Shown piece after piece: positions 7,570 through 16,747 of a DNA stretch of 64,000 bases. Numbering within the stretch: position 1 is the stretch's first letter; every line of letters starts with the position of its first letter. A program made the position numbers and the translations under genes. This DNA comes from an uncultured Lachnospiraceae bacterium (lineage in GTDB: Bacteria > Bacillota > Clostridia > Lachnospirales > Lachnospiraceae). Below the pieces are notes generated by a model, which was not told the origin of the DNA, made no database searches, and saw only the letters and a program-made list of their open reading frames with translations. Location: NCBI GenBank assembly GCA_948794795.1, contig CAQGLR010000004.1, positions 1 through 64,000 of the forward strand. Reading direction: 5' to 3'.

Positions 7570-8892
7570 TTGGATTCTAGTGACGCCTCGAAGATAGCTA
7601 TTTTATTTATACTGCTGTTGCTATCTGCTTTTTTTTCATCAGCAGAAACATGCCTGACAACTATTAGCAAAATGCGCTTAAAATCAATGGCGGATGAAGA
7701 AGTTAAGAATGCTGCCCTGGTTTTAAAGCTGGTTGAAAATCCAACCAAACTTTTAAGTACAATACTTATTGGTAATAATATAGTGAACCTTTCTGCATCT
7801 TCACTTACTACCTCATTTGCTATAGAACTGGCAAAAAAAGCTGGGTTATCAACAATGACAAGTGCATTTACAGGTCTTGCCACAGGTATACTTACAATTC
7901 TTGTAATTATATTTGGTGAAATACTGCCAAAATCTTTTGCAACAATAAATAGTGAAAAAATGTCACTTTTATATGCAAAACCTGTTTATATGCTTACAAA
8001 TTTACTTTACCCGCTTTCTTTTATATTTGATAAGTTTTCAAACCTGCTTCTCAAATTATTCCATATAAGCAGTTCAAAGCGTCCTGCAATAACAGAGAAT
8101 GAACTTCGTACAATACTTGATGTAAGCCACGAGGAGGGAGTAATTGAAACTGAAGAAAGAAAGATGATTACCAATGTTGTTGATTTTGGTGATTCACTTG
8201 CAAAAGATATAATGGTACCTAAAATGGATGTAGAGTTTGCCAGTATAGATTTGTCATATGACGAACTTATGGAATGTTATTCCAAGGAGAAATATACACG
8301 TATGCCTGTTTACAATGACAGCCGTGATGACATACTTGGTATAATTAACCTGAAAGATGTATTCTTCTACCAGGGCAATAAAGAAGATTTCCATATGGCA
8401 GATGTTATGAGAGGTGCTTATTTTACTTATGAATACAAGAAAATATCGGAACTGTTTTTTGAAATGAAGAAGGCTTCTATAACAATGGCGATTGTTCTTG
8501 ATGAATATGGTTCAACATCTGGTATCCTTACTATGGAAGATTTAATAGAAGAAATAGTTGGTGATATCCGTGATGAATATGATATTAACGAAGAAGATGA
8601 TATCACTAAAATAGATGATGAAAATTATATTCTTCTTGGCATTGCTAAGCTTGATGATATTGATGAAGCATTAGGTATAAAAATACAGTCAGAAGACTAT
8701 GATTCTATAGCAGGCCATATTATTAACCTTCTTGACCATTTCCCAGATGCAGGGGAATCAGTTTCAGATGAATATGCTAAATATACTGTTATTGAGTCCA
8801 CTAAAAACCGTATTGACAAGGTTAAACTGCATCTTCTGCCAAAACCAGATGATGTGGTGGATAATACAGAAAAAGAAAATACAGAAGAATAA
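7570..8892 (+). CDS. CNNM/HlyC-CorC family membrane protein
   Basis: 440 residues in the order DUF21/CNNM transmembrane domain (about 1-190, four hydrophobic segments), paired CBS domains (about 205-330, with VPKMDVEFA and TMAIVLDEYGSTSGILTMEDL) and a C-terminal CorC_HlyC domain. Such proteins are linked to Mg2+ or other cation homeostasis; the old name 'hemolysin' is not evidence of lysis. The start is a TTG at 7570 after GGAGTG; no ATG with a ribosome site lies nearby. It is followed by a terminator shared with the convergent gene. Confidence 0.9.
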   Translation: MDSSDASKIAILFILLLLSAFFSSAETCLTTISKMRLKSMADEEVKNAALVLKLVENPTKLLSTILIGNNIVNLSASSLTTSFAIELAKKAGLSTMTSAFTGLATGILTILVIIFGEILPKSFATINSEKMSLLYAKPVYMLTNLLYPLSFIFDKFSNLLLKLFHISSSKRPAITENELRTILDVSHEEGVIETEERKMITNVVDFGDSLAKDIMVPKMDVEFASIDLSYDELMECYSKEKYTRMPVYNDSRDDILGIINLKDVFFYQGNKEDFHMADVMRGAYFTYEYKKISELFFEMKKASITMAIVLDEYGSTSGILTMEDLIEEIVGDIRDEYDINEEDDITKIDDENYILLGIAKLDDIDEALGIKIQSEDYDSIAGHIINLLDHFPDAGESVSDEYAKYTVIESTKNRIDKVKLHLLPKPDDVVDNTEKENTEE

Positions 8893-8961
8893 AAGTGAAT
8901 GCCAGGGCACTCACTTCTGGCAGTAATTGCAAGGCAATTCCTGCTTATATAATTTATTATT

Positions 8962-8993
8962 AAAACGGGGGACGTGTTTGCGTTCCCCGTTTT
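8962..8993. terminator. Bidirectional terminator between convergent genes
   Basis: AAAACGGGG pairs with CCCCGTTTT, so either strand ends in a T tract. It separates the CNNM gene from the beta-helix gene at 9010. Confidence 0.88.
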
Positions 8994-9009
8994 GTCTGCA
9001 TATAAACTT

Positions 9010-10860
9010 CTATGAAATATTTCCAGGCTTACATTCTTCAAATGTACACTTTGTTATCCTCATACCAACTACTTTATCAATAGCACCTCCATAGTATTCA
9101 GATACACACCTTCTGAATATACATTTATCTATAACTCCTTTGCTTCCATACATCTGTACTCCTGCACCGCATTTTGCCCTGCAGTTTACAAAAACACAAC
9201 GTTCTATATTGCCGCCCTGGCTGTATATTGCACCTTTCTGGCAGAAATTAAATATACAGTCAGATATTTCAGGCTGGTATGCATTATAAATTGCCCTGCC
9301 ACCGTCCATATTACGGAAAAGTGATTTTGTAACTTTTATCCTTGTACTTAATATATTAATCCCGCCTGTCTTTAACATACCATCAATTTCACAATGGTGT
9401 ATCCTGCACTCTTTGGCATTATCCAGGTATATCATATCCCCATTTTCAATATGGTTACACACAATCCTTGCGTTTCTCATTAAAAGGTGTCCTGTACAAT
9501 GTAATGGGTAATTAAGGTAAATATCAGCATTTTCTACTAGCAGCCTGCCACCGCTTTCTACAAATACAGGGCAGTCTATTATTGTAGAAATTCCTATATG
9601 GTATTCGTCTGCAACACGTAAAGGCTTACTTGATGTAATATGCTGCACTACCTCAGCCCCTGTAGGATGGCAGTCTGAATATTCAAGTTTCTCAACTTTT
9701 CCTTCCATTATACCAGAATAAAATACCGCAGCACCATATTCAGCAACATTGCATCTAGTAAAATGGCAGTCTGAAATAGCAGTACCCTCTGTACCATAAA
9801 CAGCTCCTCCACGCTTTGCCTCACAGTCACAGAAGTGGCATCCTTTTATCCTTACACGTCCTCCCCTTGCCATAACAGCACCACCATCCTCTGGTGAATA
9901 GCAGTCAAAAAAACCAGTGCCTGAAATAGAAAGTGCCTTGCCCCAGAAACGTACAGCAGCACCCCTTGTAGTATGGTATATATTAGAATTTTCTATAACT
10001 GCCACACCTTCTTCTGCACGTATAAACATACCATAATTACGGCAGTCTGCTTCTACAGCAGAAAGGGTTACACGGCTGTTTGCCGTATGCAGGTTTATAC
10101 ATGCCCTGTGGCGGCCTGATTTACGGACAATTTTAGAATTATTAATAACCAGGCTGCCACCATTAAGTGATATATTTCCAAATATCCTTACAACAGCATT
10201 GTCTATTACCAGGCTCATACCCTCATTTAAAACTATATCCTCGTAAATATTACATCTGTCAATCAGCCTGAAATGTTTCTTCTCATCCAGTATCTCCTGG
10301 GTAAATCCTACGCTTTCTGTAAGCTGCATTATGTAATATTTTAAATCTGGAATCCCTATATCTTCTTTTTCACCAATAAATGCTGCAATCTTCTGGCACT
10401 CTGTAATATTTTCCTCAAACGCATACTGGGTAAACTTCTGCAGCAGGCTGAATTTATCTTTTGGCACACCAAACATCCTTGAAAAAAGTTCTAAGGATTT
10501 ACGGCTCTCTTCTGATATGCCGCCATCATTTATAGACACATTAACCAAATCCATCATTAGAAAAGCACGTTCCCTGCCTGTCTTTAAATTATCAAGCAGA
10601 TAGTCAATAACTGCTGCATTATCCCTTGAATTCCTAAGTGCCCATGCAACATCAGAAGAATCAAGCTTAAGCCCTGCTTTAAGAAGACGTTCCAGTTCAT
10701 AATTATTAAGAGGATTGGTCTCCTGGTCCAGCTGTGCCTGCAGGATAACAGCTGAACTATACATAACTTTAAAATCTTTTGTCTTGGTACACATAGGATG
10801 TTCTGGTGTCATCCAGAACTTTCTTCTCATATTAAATTTTGTAAGTGTATCTAAAATCAT
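9010..10860 (-). CDS. TerB-like/beta-helix repeat protein, larger paralogue
   Basis: About 616 residues in two parts. Residues about 1-200 are helical and include MMDLVNVSINDGGISEES, the look of a TerB-like domain. From about 210 to the end there are successive short beta-strand turns with recurring GGAV(Y/M), SxC-F--C and 'I-NS-I' units, typical of right-handed parallel beta-helices. There is no signal peptide, so it is probably cytoplasmic, unusual for this fold. The ATG at 10860 follows AGGAGGT; a GTG nine bases earlier overlaps that site. It lies 12 bases after the smaller paralogue in one operon with the ATPase at 12216. Function unknown. Confidence 0.75.
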   Translation of the reverse strand: MILDTLTKFNMRRKFWMTPEHPMCTKTKDFKVMYSSAVILQAQLDQETNPLNNYELERLLKAGLKLDSSDVAWALRNSRDNAAVIDYLLDNLKTGRERAFLMMDLVNVSINDGGISEESRKSLELFSRMFGVPKDKFSLLQKFTQYAFEENITECQKIAAFIGEKEDIGIPDLKYYIMQLTESVGFTQEILDEKKHFRLIDRCNIYEDIVLNEGMSLVIDNAVVRIFGNISLNGGSLVINNSKIVRKSGRHRACINLHTANSRVTLSAVEADCRNYGMFIRAEEGVAVIENSNIYHTTRGAAVRFWGKALSISGTGFFDCYSPEDGGAVMARGGRVRIKGCHFCDCEAKRGGAVYGTEGTAISDCHFTRCNVAEYGAAVFYSGIMEGKVEKLEYSDCHPTGAEVVQHITSSKPLRVADEYHIGISTIIDCPVFVESGGRLLVENADIYLNYPLHCTGHLLMRNARIVCNHIENGDMIYLDNAKECRIHHCEIDGMLKTGGINILSTRIKVTKSLFRNMDGGRAIYNAYQPEISDCIFNFCQKGAIYSQGGNIERCVFVNCRAKCGAGVQMYGSKGVIDKCIFRRCVSEYYGGAIDKVVGMRITKCTFEECKPGNIS

Positions 10861-10872
10861 GCAAACCACCTC

Positions 10873-12120
10873 CTAACGCACCTTAAGCTCAAAATCATCT
10901 TCATATACATTAAATATCCCATCACCAGGCGGAATACAACCATTACATTCACATCCCCTTGCATACTGTCCGAACTTCTGGTATTTAAAATAAACCGCCG
11001 CACCAAGATAAGCCGCCTTACATCTGTTAAAATTACAATTTTCAATTTTAACATTCCCTATTGATTCAGAATACACCGCACCACCATAATCAGCATAACA
11101 ATCATTAAAACTACACTGTTTCATAACCATTTTAGCAGAACCATAAATCCCTGCTGCACCCGAAACATTATTATAAAACCCTGTATTCTCTATTAAAGAT
11201 GAAAGCCCATTAAAACTTACTGCCCGTTCTCCAGCTGTCCTTCTGATTTCGCTCCCTGCAATAATAAGCCTTCCAGTTTCCTGCCTTATAAATCCACATG
11301 TTTTTCCACAGTCAATAAAAGAATTTTCTATATTTACAACTGCCGTTTCCTTAAAATTCATCCAGTAACCACTTTCACACTCTTCTACTTTAATCCTTGC
11401 ATTATCAAGGCGTACCCTTCCGCCAGTTGTCCTTATGCAGCCTTTCATATTTACATAGGCCCCGTTAACTAGCAGGGAACCTCCACGTTCTATTGTTATA
11501 TCACCTTCTATCAACGAAGGCTTATCTAACACAAATGTTTCACCTGCTTTGATATCAATATTATTATAATACTCTTCCATTGAAAAACCTGGAAAGAAAT
11601 ATACAAGAATCTGGTAACTTACATCATATCCCTCTTCCTGGAATTTCCTGTAACACTGGACTGCTGTTTCCACATTGCCCTGCTGGGCGGCATTATTAAA
11701 ATTCTCAAAAAAATTGCACTCTGCATCTGAAAACCTGAAAACTTTTAAATAGTTATCAAGTATACCTTTACAATAATCCTGTGACCACAAAGAAAGCCTG
11801 TACAGTTTATAAATATCAGCCATAAAACAATACTGCATTTCTTTGCTGTTAATTCTCTTGAAAAACTCTGCAATCCTGAAATCAAAATAGTTATTTATAT
11901 CAATAATTATCTGGTTCCTGTTTTTTTGCGAAATACAGATACTGCCTAATATTTTATCATAACACGCCTGAAGCTCTGTAACTGCCCTTAAATTACCTAC
12001 AGCCATAACCCCAAGCCCATAACAGTATAGATATTTAAAACCCTCATCCTTTTCAGACATAGGATGCCCTTTATATTCAAGTTCACTTTGGCGTTTTTTT
12101 AAATATTCCAGAATATCCAT
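10873..12120 (-). CDS. Helical-domain/beta-helix protein, smaller paralogue
   Basis: 415 residues with the same plan as the gene at 9010: a helical N-terminal domain (about 1-195, with GHPMSEKDEGFKYLY matching EHPMCTKTKDFKVMY of the paralogue) and a shorter beta-helix with ENTGFYNN, DYGGAVYSES and AAYLGAAVYFK turns. No signal peptide or membrane segment. I chose the ATG at 12120, preceded by AAGGTGG; three GTG codons just upstream are alternatives. Its stop overlaps the ribosome site of the next gene, indicating translational linkage. It may bind a ligand or partner rather than cleave a glycan, since no catalytic site is recognisable. Confidence 0.75.
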   Translation of the reverse strand: MDILEYLKKRQSELEYKGHPMSEKDEGFKYLYCYGLGVMAVGNLRAVTELQACYDKILGSICISQKNRNQIIIDINNYFDFRIAEFFKRINSKEMQYCFMADIYKLYRLSLWSQDYCKGILDNYLKVFRFSDAECNFFENFNNAAQQGNVETAVQCYRKFQEEGYDVSYQILVYFFPGFSMEEYYNNIDIKAGETFVLDKPSLIEGDITIERGGSLLVNGAYVNMKGCIRTTGGRVRLDNARIKVEECESGYWMNFKETAVVNIENSFIDCGKTCGFIRQETGRLIIAGSEIRRTAGERAVSFNGLSSLIENTGFYNNVSGAAGIYGSAKMVMKQCSFNDCYADYGGAVYSESIGNVKIENCNFNRCKAAYLGAAVYFKYQKFGQYARGCECNGCIPPGDGIFNVYEDDFELKVR

Positions 12121-12215
12121 TATCACCACCACCTTACATATTTATTTACTAATTAGATTATATACTGTAAATCTATGTAAAGCAAATATAAATAATTAAA
12201 TGTAACGGATTTTAA

Positions 12216-13118
12216 TTACTGGTAGAATTTGGGATAAGATTCCATTTTTCTTTTACGGATGTTTATTAGATTTTTCCTGACCATCATGGAAGATTTTTTA
12301 CAATGACGCATAAAATAATCATTTTCCCTGCCTGATGCTTTTTCATAATTCCTGTTTAGAAACTGGAGTATACGTCCCTCAGACATAGATTCTGATAATT
12401 CAAGATTATATGGCATAATTCCAATCTTTTCCCTTGGAATATGGTATTCATAACATATTCTCCGGTAGTTAAATAAAAGTTCTGGCTGGTATGCACCAAT
12501 AAGATAAACTGCCTTTTCTTGTATAGAAGGGTAATTGTCAAAAAATTCCCTTAGAGCTATTTTGTCCTGTACCAGGTTTACAACTACCAGGTCTGCTTCT
12601 GTTAAAATAGCATTAGAACTTAAATTCTCATTGCGTTCAGTATCTATAAATACATAGTCTGAAAAGAGTTCAAGATTATAGAAAAGCTCTTTATAAACAA
12701 GATTAAATTCATAATTAAAAACTTCTTTGTTTATAATATAACTTTGTGGAAGATAATACATACTTGTATATAACAGCGGCATCGCTGCATGGTGGAGAAG
12801 TTCATCTCCCCTGCCCCCTGAATATAATCCTTTTAACACATATTCAATTCCTTCCCTGTTATAATAACGCCCGCTTTCTTTAAGCCTTTCAACCTGTTCT
12901 CCTGGCAGTATTATGCTGGCTATGCTGTTACAGCTGTAATGGTTTTCTAGTAATATGGTTTTGCCAGCCCCAGCTATTGAGGTGAGCGCCGATATACATA
13001 CCATATTTGTAGTAACGCCACCCCGTCCCCTGCTGTTACTCCAAAATGCGATTTTCAATGTTTCCTCCATTCTGCTAACAGATGCCCTGTTAGACTCCCA
13101 TACAATCTGATTCCCCAT
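12216..13118 (-). CDS. ParA/MinD-like P-loop protein with deviant Walker A
   Basis: About 300 residues. The N-terminus AFWSNSRGRGGVTTNMV sits where MinD/ParA proteins have KGGVGKTT, but the usual lysines are missing (GRGGVTT). A DTERNE stretch follows DYVFI at the Walker B position, and ADLVVVNLVQD resembles the switch region. It belongs to the SIMIBI fold by pattern, but nucleotide hydrolysis is uncertain. The start is placed at 13118 after AGGGGA; an in-frame ATG 33 bases upstream is possible. It is the first gene of an operon with two beta-helix proteins, so it may position or energise them. Confidence 0.7.
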   Translation of the reverse strand: MGNQIVWESNRASVSRMEETLKIAFWSNSRGRGGVTTNMVCISALTSIAGAGKTILLENHYSCNSIASIILPGEQVERLKESGRYYNREGIEYVLKGLYSGGRGDELLHHAAMPLLYTSMYYLPQSYIINKEVFNYEFNLVYKELFYNLELFSDYVFIDTERNENLSSNAILTEADLVVVNLVQDKIALREFFDNYPSIQEKAVYLIGAYQPELLFNYRRICYEYHIPREKIGIMPYNLELSESMSEGRILQFLNRNYEKASGRENDYFMRHCKKSSMMVRKNLINIRKRKMESYPKFYQ

Positions 13119-13151
13119 AATCCAGATTTCCCCTAAAAACGTAATATGCAT

Positions 13152-13514
13152 TTATCTTTAGAACTAAATATATAATATCTAAGACTTTGTGTTTCGTAAA
13201 GTAATTTTTTTAATTTCTACATATTCAACAAATTTAATCTTAAATTTTATTAAGAAAGACAAAAAATACCATTTTAAAAATGGCATTTATAGGTTTGTAA
13301 CCCTTTAAAAAAGACTAATTACAGCCTTAATTTATCTTAATTTTAACATAAATATTAACCTGTCTAAACATAACAAACCTTTCTATATTATACATGCACT
13401 GTATTAAAATCCTTTATCTGCTTTACAATTACATCATGTAAACAGCTTACAAAATTATTATATAATTCCGGGTGTAGTCTGTAAATAAATGTTTTTAAAA
13501 TAATAAAATATTAA
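13152..13514. other. Intergenic AT-rich region
   Basis: A divergent spacer between the ATPase operon and blaI. A small hairpin (TGCCATTTT/AAAATGGTA, 13265-13287) followed by TTTTTTG on the minus strand could be a leader terminator for the ATPase operon. Nothing else could be recognised. Confidence 0.4.
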
Positions 13515-13543
13515 TTGACTTTTCTACAACTACAATATATAAT
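13515..13543 (+). promoter_or_regulatory. Promoter of blaI-M56-peptide operon with possible BlaI site
   Basis: -35 TTGACT, a 17-base spacer and -10 TATAAT. The spacer and downstream bases hold CTACAACTACAAT and ATACATAG, loosely resembling BlaI/MecI half-sites (TACA/TGTA type). Autorepression by the BlaI-like protein is therefore likely but not proven. Confidence 0.7.
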
Positions 13544-13621
13544 ACATAGATAACAGCACATAAAATAAAACCAGGTATATTATCCTGGTTAATATAATAA
13601 AGATTAAAGGAGAACTTAATT

Positions 13622-14038
13622 ATGAAGCAGAAACCACCAATAAATATAAGTCTTACAAAACGTGATTTAGATGTTTTAAATATATTATGGGAAAGTGATG
13701 ACCCAAAGACAGCAGCCCAGATTGTAAAAGCTGGTCCTGAACTTACAATGAACACTGTACAAGCTGTACTTAGAAAGCTTTTAAAAAACAAATTAGTTGA
13801 AATAGCTGAAATTGTATATAGTGGCACTGTACTTACAAGAAGCTACAAGCCAATTATTTCACAGGAGGATTTCCTGTTGCATAAAATGACATCAGAATAC
13901 CAGTCATTAAGAAAGAAAATTTCCAAAGTATCTATTCTTACTGCACTTCTGGATACAGAAGAAGATACTGAAAGAATAGACCAGGATCTTTTAGATATAG
14001 AAGAACTTGTACACAACTATAAGAAGACAAGACATTAA
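13622..14038 (+). CDS. BlaI/MecI/CopY-family repressor
   Basis: 138 residues: an N-terminal winged helix (ISLTKRDLDVLNILWES, MNTVQAVLRKLLKNKLVEI) and a C-terminal dimerisation part. Proteins of this family repress beta-lactam, copper or envelope-stress genes until a partner M56 protease cleaves them. The ATG follows AAAGGAG. The M56 partner begins 64 bases downstream. Because neither a beta-lactamase nor a penicillin-binding protein gene is adjacent, the regulated target may be the secreted peptide at 15277. Confidence 0.9.
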   Translation: MKQKPPINISLTKRDLDVLNILWESDDPKTAAQIVKAGPELTMNTVQAVLRKLLKNKLVEIAEIVYSGTVLTRSYKPIISQEDFLLHKMTSEYQSLRKKISKVSILTALLDTEEDTERIDQDLLDIEELVHNYKKTRH

Positions 14039-14102
14039 GATACGAAGATAGTTTTAAAGTGGGGCTTAGGGGTTTATTTTTAAAATCCCACGGAGGTATT
14101 TT

Positions 14103-15290
14103 ATGTTAAATTTCAGCCTTTCCAGTGTAATTATGGCAGTATTAACCAGTAATTTACTTATAGTAATTTTATCTGTTATTTTTTTAAACAGGTCTATACT
14201 ATATAAATTTGGCCTCCCACTACTTAGCATATTTGGTGGACTTATTATTTTACGTATGCTAATGCCATTTGAACTAAATAATATTACACAAAATATATAT
14301 TTTCCAGAACGTCTTTCCAAAGCAATAGTTTATATATGCCATCCACGTATACAGATACCTTTCTTTGGAAAAGCACTTTCAATATGGCATATTTTTATAA
14401 CTATATGGATAATAGGATTCATAATATTATTAATACACTATATTTATATTAACCATAAAACATATATATTCTTTTCTACTTATGGTACTGATGTGACAAA
14501 ACGTCCAGAATATGTATATATTATTGATACTATATGTAAAGATGAGGAACTTAAGAAAAAAATTTCTGTTATAAAACTGCCATTTCCGCAGATTCCATCG
14601 GTAATACGGCACCATTCCCATTATTACATAGTAATGCCGAATAAATTAGCCTTAAGTAGTGAAGAAACTATGCTTGTGTTCAGACATGAGATAACACATA
14701 TAATTAACCATGATTTAATATTTAAATTTATCGTACAAGTTATATGTTATTTTTACTGGTGGAATCCACTTTGTATTTTCTTAAAGAAACGTATTAATAT
14801 GTTTTTAGAACTACGGGTTGATTTATCCATAATCTCTGAAAATGAAAAACAAGCTGATGATTATATGGACTGCCTGCTTAAAGTAGCAACATATAATTTA
14901 AGAGTTAAAAAGAATATGGCATTATTATCAAGAGTTATGCTTCTTCCTATAAATTCTTCTGAACAAAAAAAGCGTTTTGCTTATATTACACAGGAGAAAG
15001 AAAAGAAGAATAAAGTATTATGTAGTTTTCTACTTGTATTAGCATTCACTCTTTGTATATTATCTTATCTCTTTATTTTTGAAGGCAGTTATATGTATCC
15101 AGAACATATGTCAGAAGGAGAATTTTTAATAAACTCTGAAAATATATTTATTATTAAAAATGAAGATAATACATATGATATTTATTTTGAAGGAGAGTTA
15201 TGTGAAACAGTCGATTCTCTGGAATATTATCCAGAGGACTGTAAAATATATTCATCCAAAGAGGAGGCACTAAAAAATGAAAAAGAGTAA
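14103..15290 (+). CDS. BlaR1/MecR1-like M56 membrane metalloprotease
   Basis: 395 residues. Membrane segments lie near 5-25, 38-55, 95-117, 215-230 and 305-325, with HEITH in RHEITHIINHDL as the zinc site between the third and fourth. The extracellular tail after the last segment is only about 65 residues and lacks the penicillin-binding sensor domain of BlaR1, so a different stimulus is expected. The start follows CGGAGG. The last 14 bases overlap the following secreted-peptide gene, suggesting coupled translation. Confidence 0.88.
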   Translation: MLNFSLSSVIMAVLTSNLLIVILSVIFLNRSILYKFGLPLLSIFGGLIILRMLMPFELNNITQNIYFPERLSKAIVYICHPRIQIPFFGKALSIWHIFITIWIIGFIILLIHYIYINHKTYIFFSTYGTDVTKRPEYVYIIDTICKDEELKKKISVIKLPFPQIPSVIRHHSHYYIVMPNKLALSSEETMLVFRHEITHIINHDLIFKFIVQVICYFYWWNPLCIFLKKRINMFLELRVDLSIISENEKQADDYMDCLLKVATYNLRVKKNMALLSRVMLLPINSSEQKKRFAYITQEKEKKNKVLCSFLLVLAFTLCILSYLFIFEGSYMYPEHMSEGEFLINSENIFIIKNEDNTYDIYFEGELCETVDSLEYYPEDCKIYSSKEEALKNEKE

Positions 15291-15534
15291 ACTTATTGTT
15301 TCATGTCTTGCTGCTTTAACACTGGTATGTACTGTTGCACCATGCTGCACACACGCAGATGCAAACGTAACAACACAGGAAGTAACAGCTATTGGAAATT
15401 CTGATGAAGGCATTATGCCACTTTCAGATGACATCAGATATGTTTACAAAAAAACTGAAGATGGACACATGTACAAACGTCTTTATAACTTTAGTAAAGG
15501 CATGTGGGTTGGTGACTGGATTCAAATTAAATAA
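15277..15534 (+). CDS. Small secreted peptide coupled to the M56 gene
   Basis: 85 residues with a signal peptide ending around HADA-N (residue 29-30), leaving a mature peptide of about 56 residues, rich in Asp, Lys and Tyr and ending KGMWVGDWIQIK. The signal region has three cysteines but the mature part has none. The ATG follows AGAGGAGG inside the protease gene. Possible roles are a signalling ligand, an inhibitor of the protease or an antimicrobial peptide; none is supported by a motif. Confidence 0.75.
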   Translation: MKKSKLIVSCLAALTLVCTVAPCCTHADANVTTQEVTAIGNSDEGIMPLSDDIRYVYKKTEDGHMYKRLYNFSKGMWVGDWIQIK

Positions 15535-15548
15535 TTTCTAACCATGGG

Positions 15549-15581
15549 CACACCAGATAATAAATATCTGGTGTGTTTTTT
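15549..15581 (+). terminator. Terminator of the blaI operon
   Basis: Eleven-base stem CACACCAGATA/TATCTGGTGTG followed by TTTTTT. Confidence 0.92.
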
Positions 15582-15919
15582 ATATTATATCAGATAGTAT
15601 TACTATTTATTATATATACATTGTATAATATTTTACTATAATTGGAATTTAATCATTTTTTTATTATACCAGATTATATTCTTCTTAATTTTAAAATATA
15701 TATAATTCTGCATTCCATTCTATTGTACAAAAAATATACTTCCAATTATAAAAACTGTATAATTAAAAAAATATGCTATCCATTGTATAATAGTTGCAAA
15801 TCCCCGTTTTCTTGTCTATAATATATTGTATACTACTCATTTTTTTACAACCATTTATGGATGTGCTGTTTCCATAAACTATGTATACATATTAATACAG
15901 CACAGAAAAGAGGTAAATT
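15582..15919. other. Very AT-rich spacer
   Basis: About 340 bases without a recognisable gene. Several TATAAT-like boxes (for example at about 15785 and 15820) precede the gene at 15920, but I cannot pick one promoter confidently. Confidence 0.4.
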
Positions 15920-16399
15920 ATGAAAATAAATGAATCCGGCCCAGATTTTAATATTCCAAAATCCATTCCACGCACAGTAGAACAAGCCAAAGATGAGGGA
16001 TATAACAAAGCTACAATCAAACAAATGGCACGCTCAGGACAAATTGAATGTGAAACATGTGAAAACAGAAAATACAAAGATGGTTCTGATGAAATGGTTT
16101 CATTTAAATCACCATCACATATTTCCCCACAAGCAGCAGCTTCTGCAGTCAGGTCACATGAACAGGAACATGTAAATAATGCATATAAAAAAGCTGCAAA
16201 TAATAATGGTGAAGTAATGCAGGCAAGTGTACGCATTAAGACCTCTATATGTCCTGAATGTGGAAGAAATTATGTGTCAGGAGGAGAAACAACAACCCAA
16301 ATTAAATATAATGAAGAAAACCCATATGCAAAGAACTTCAAAAGTGCAGATGCTGCAAATATTCCAGGACAAAATTTTGATATGAAAAATACTTTTTAA
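15920..16399 (+). CDS. SprA-like putative metalloprotease
   Basis: 159 residues. HEQEH (80-84) after ASAVRS is an HExxH zinc-protease motif. CETC (44-47) and CPEC (111-114) could bind a structural metal. Together with SFKSPSHISPQAAASAVRSH, this matches SprA-related/putative metalloprotease proteins (Pfam PF12118-like). No signal peptide is seen, so export, if any, is non-classical. The substrate is unknown. The ATG follows GAGGTAAATT, and the gene has its own terminator. Confidence 0.7.
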   Translation: MKINESGPDFNIPKSIPRTVEQAKDEGYNKATIKQMARSGQIECETCENRKYKDGSDEMVSFKSPSHISPQAAASAVRSHEQEHVNNAYKKAANNNGEVMQASVRIKTSICPECGRNYVSGGETTTQIKYNEENPYAKNFKSADAANIPGQNFDMKNTF

Positions 16400-16400
16400 A

Positions 16401-16426
16401 AAAACAGGCAGACAATGCCTGTTTTT
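16401..16426 (+). terminator. Terminator of the SprA-like gene
   Basis: AAAACAGGCA pairs with TGCCTGTTTT immediately after the stop codon, followed by T residues. Confidence 0.9.
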
Positions 16427-16437
16427 AATTATATAAA

Positions 16438-16720
16438 AATTATATTACCCTGGCAAATTCCAAATGTTTTACCATAAAGCAGCTGTATGTGGGCACTAGA
16501 CCGTATTTGAAAACTGCTTTTAAACTGTCAAATTGCACAAAGAGTATATTGCGCTGGCAAGTTCCAAATGTTTTACCATAAAGCAGCTGTTATGGATTCG
16601 CTGGTGCTTAAGCCCCGTAATATGGGGCTTTATGCACCACTGCGTATCCATCCAAGCGGAAGCGTGCTGCTGTTGGTAAACATTTGGAACTGCCAGCGCC
16701 AATACCTTATGAAAACCAAT
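16438..16720 (+). repeat. Truncated palindromic element joined to a second full copy
   Basis: Bases 16438-16493 hold only the left arm (CTGGCAAATTCC, TTTTACCATAAAGCAGCTGTA). At 16494 a second copy starts with ATTTGAAAACTGCTTTTAAAC, matching the end of the copy at 925-1169, and continues through both arms to GCCAGCG at about 16690. The apical stem is AAGCCCC/GGGGCTT. The junction suggests one copy landing in, or recombining with, another. Confidence 0.7.
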
Positions 16721-16747
16721 ACCTTTATGCACTTTTTATAATTCAAT

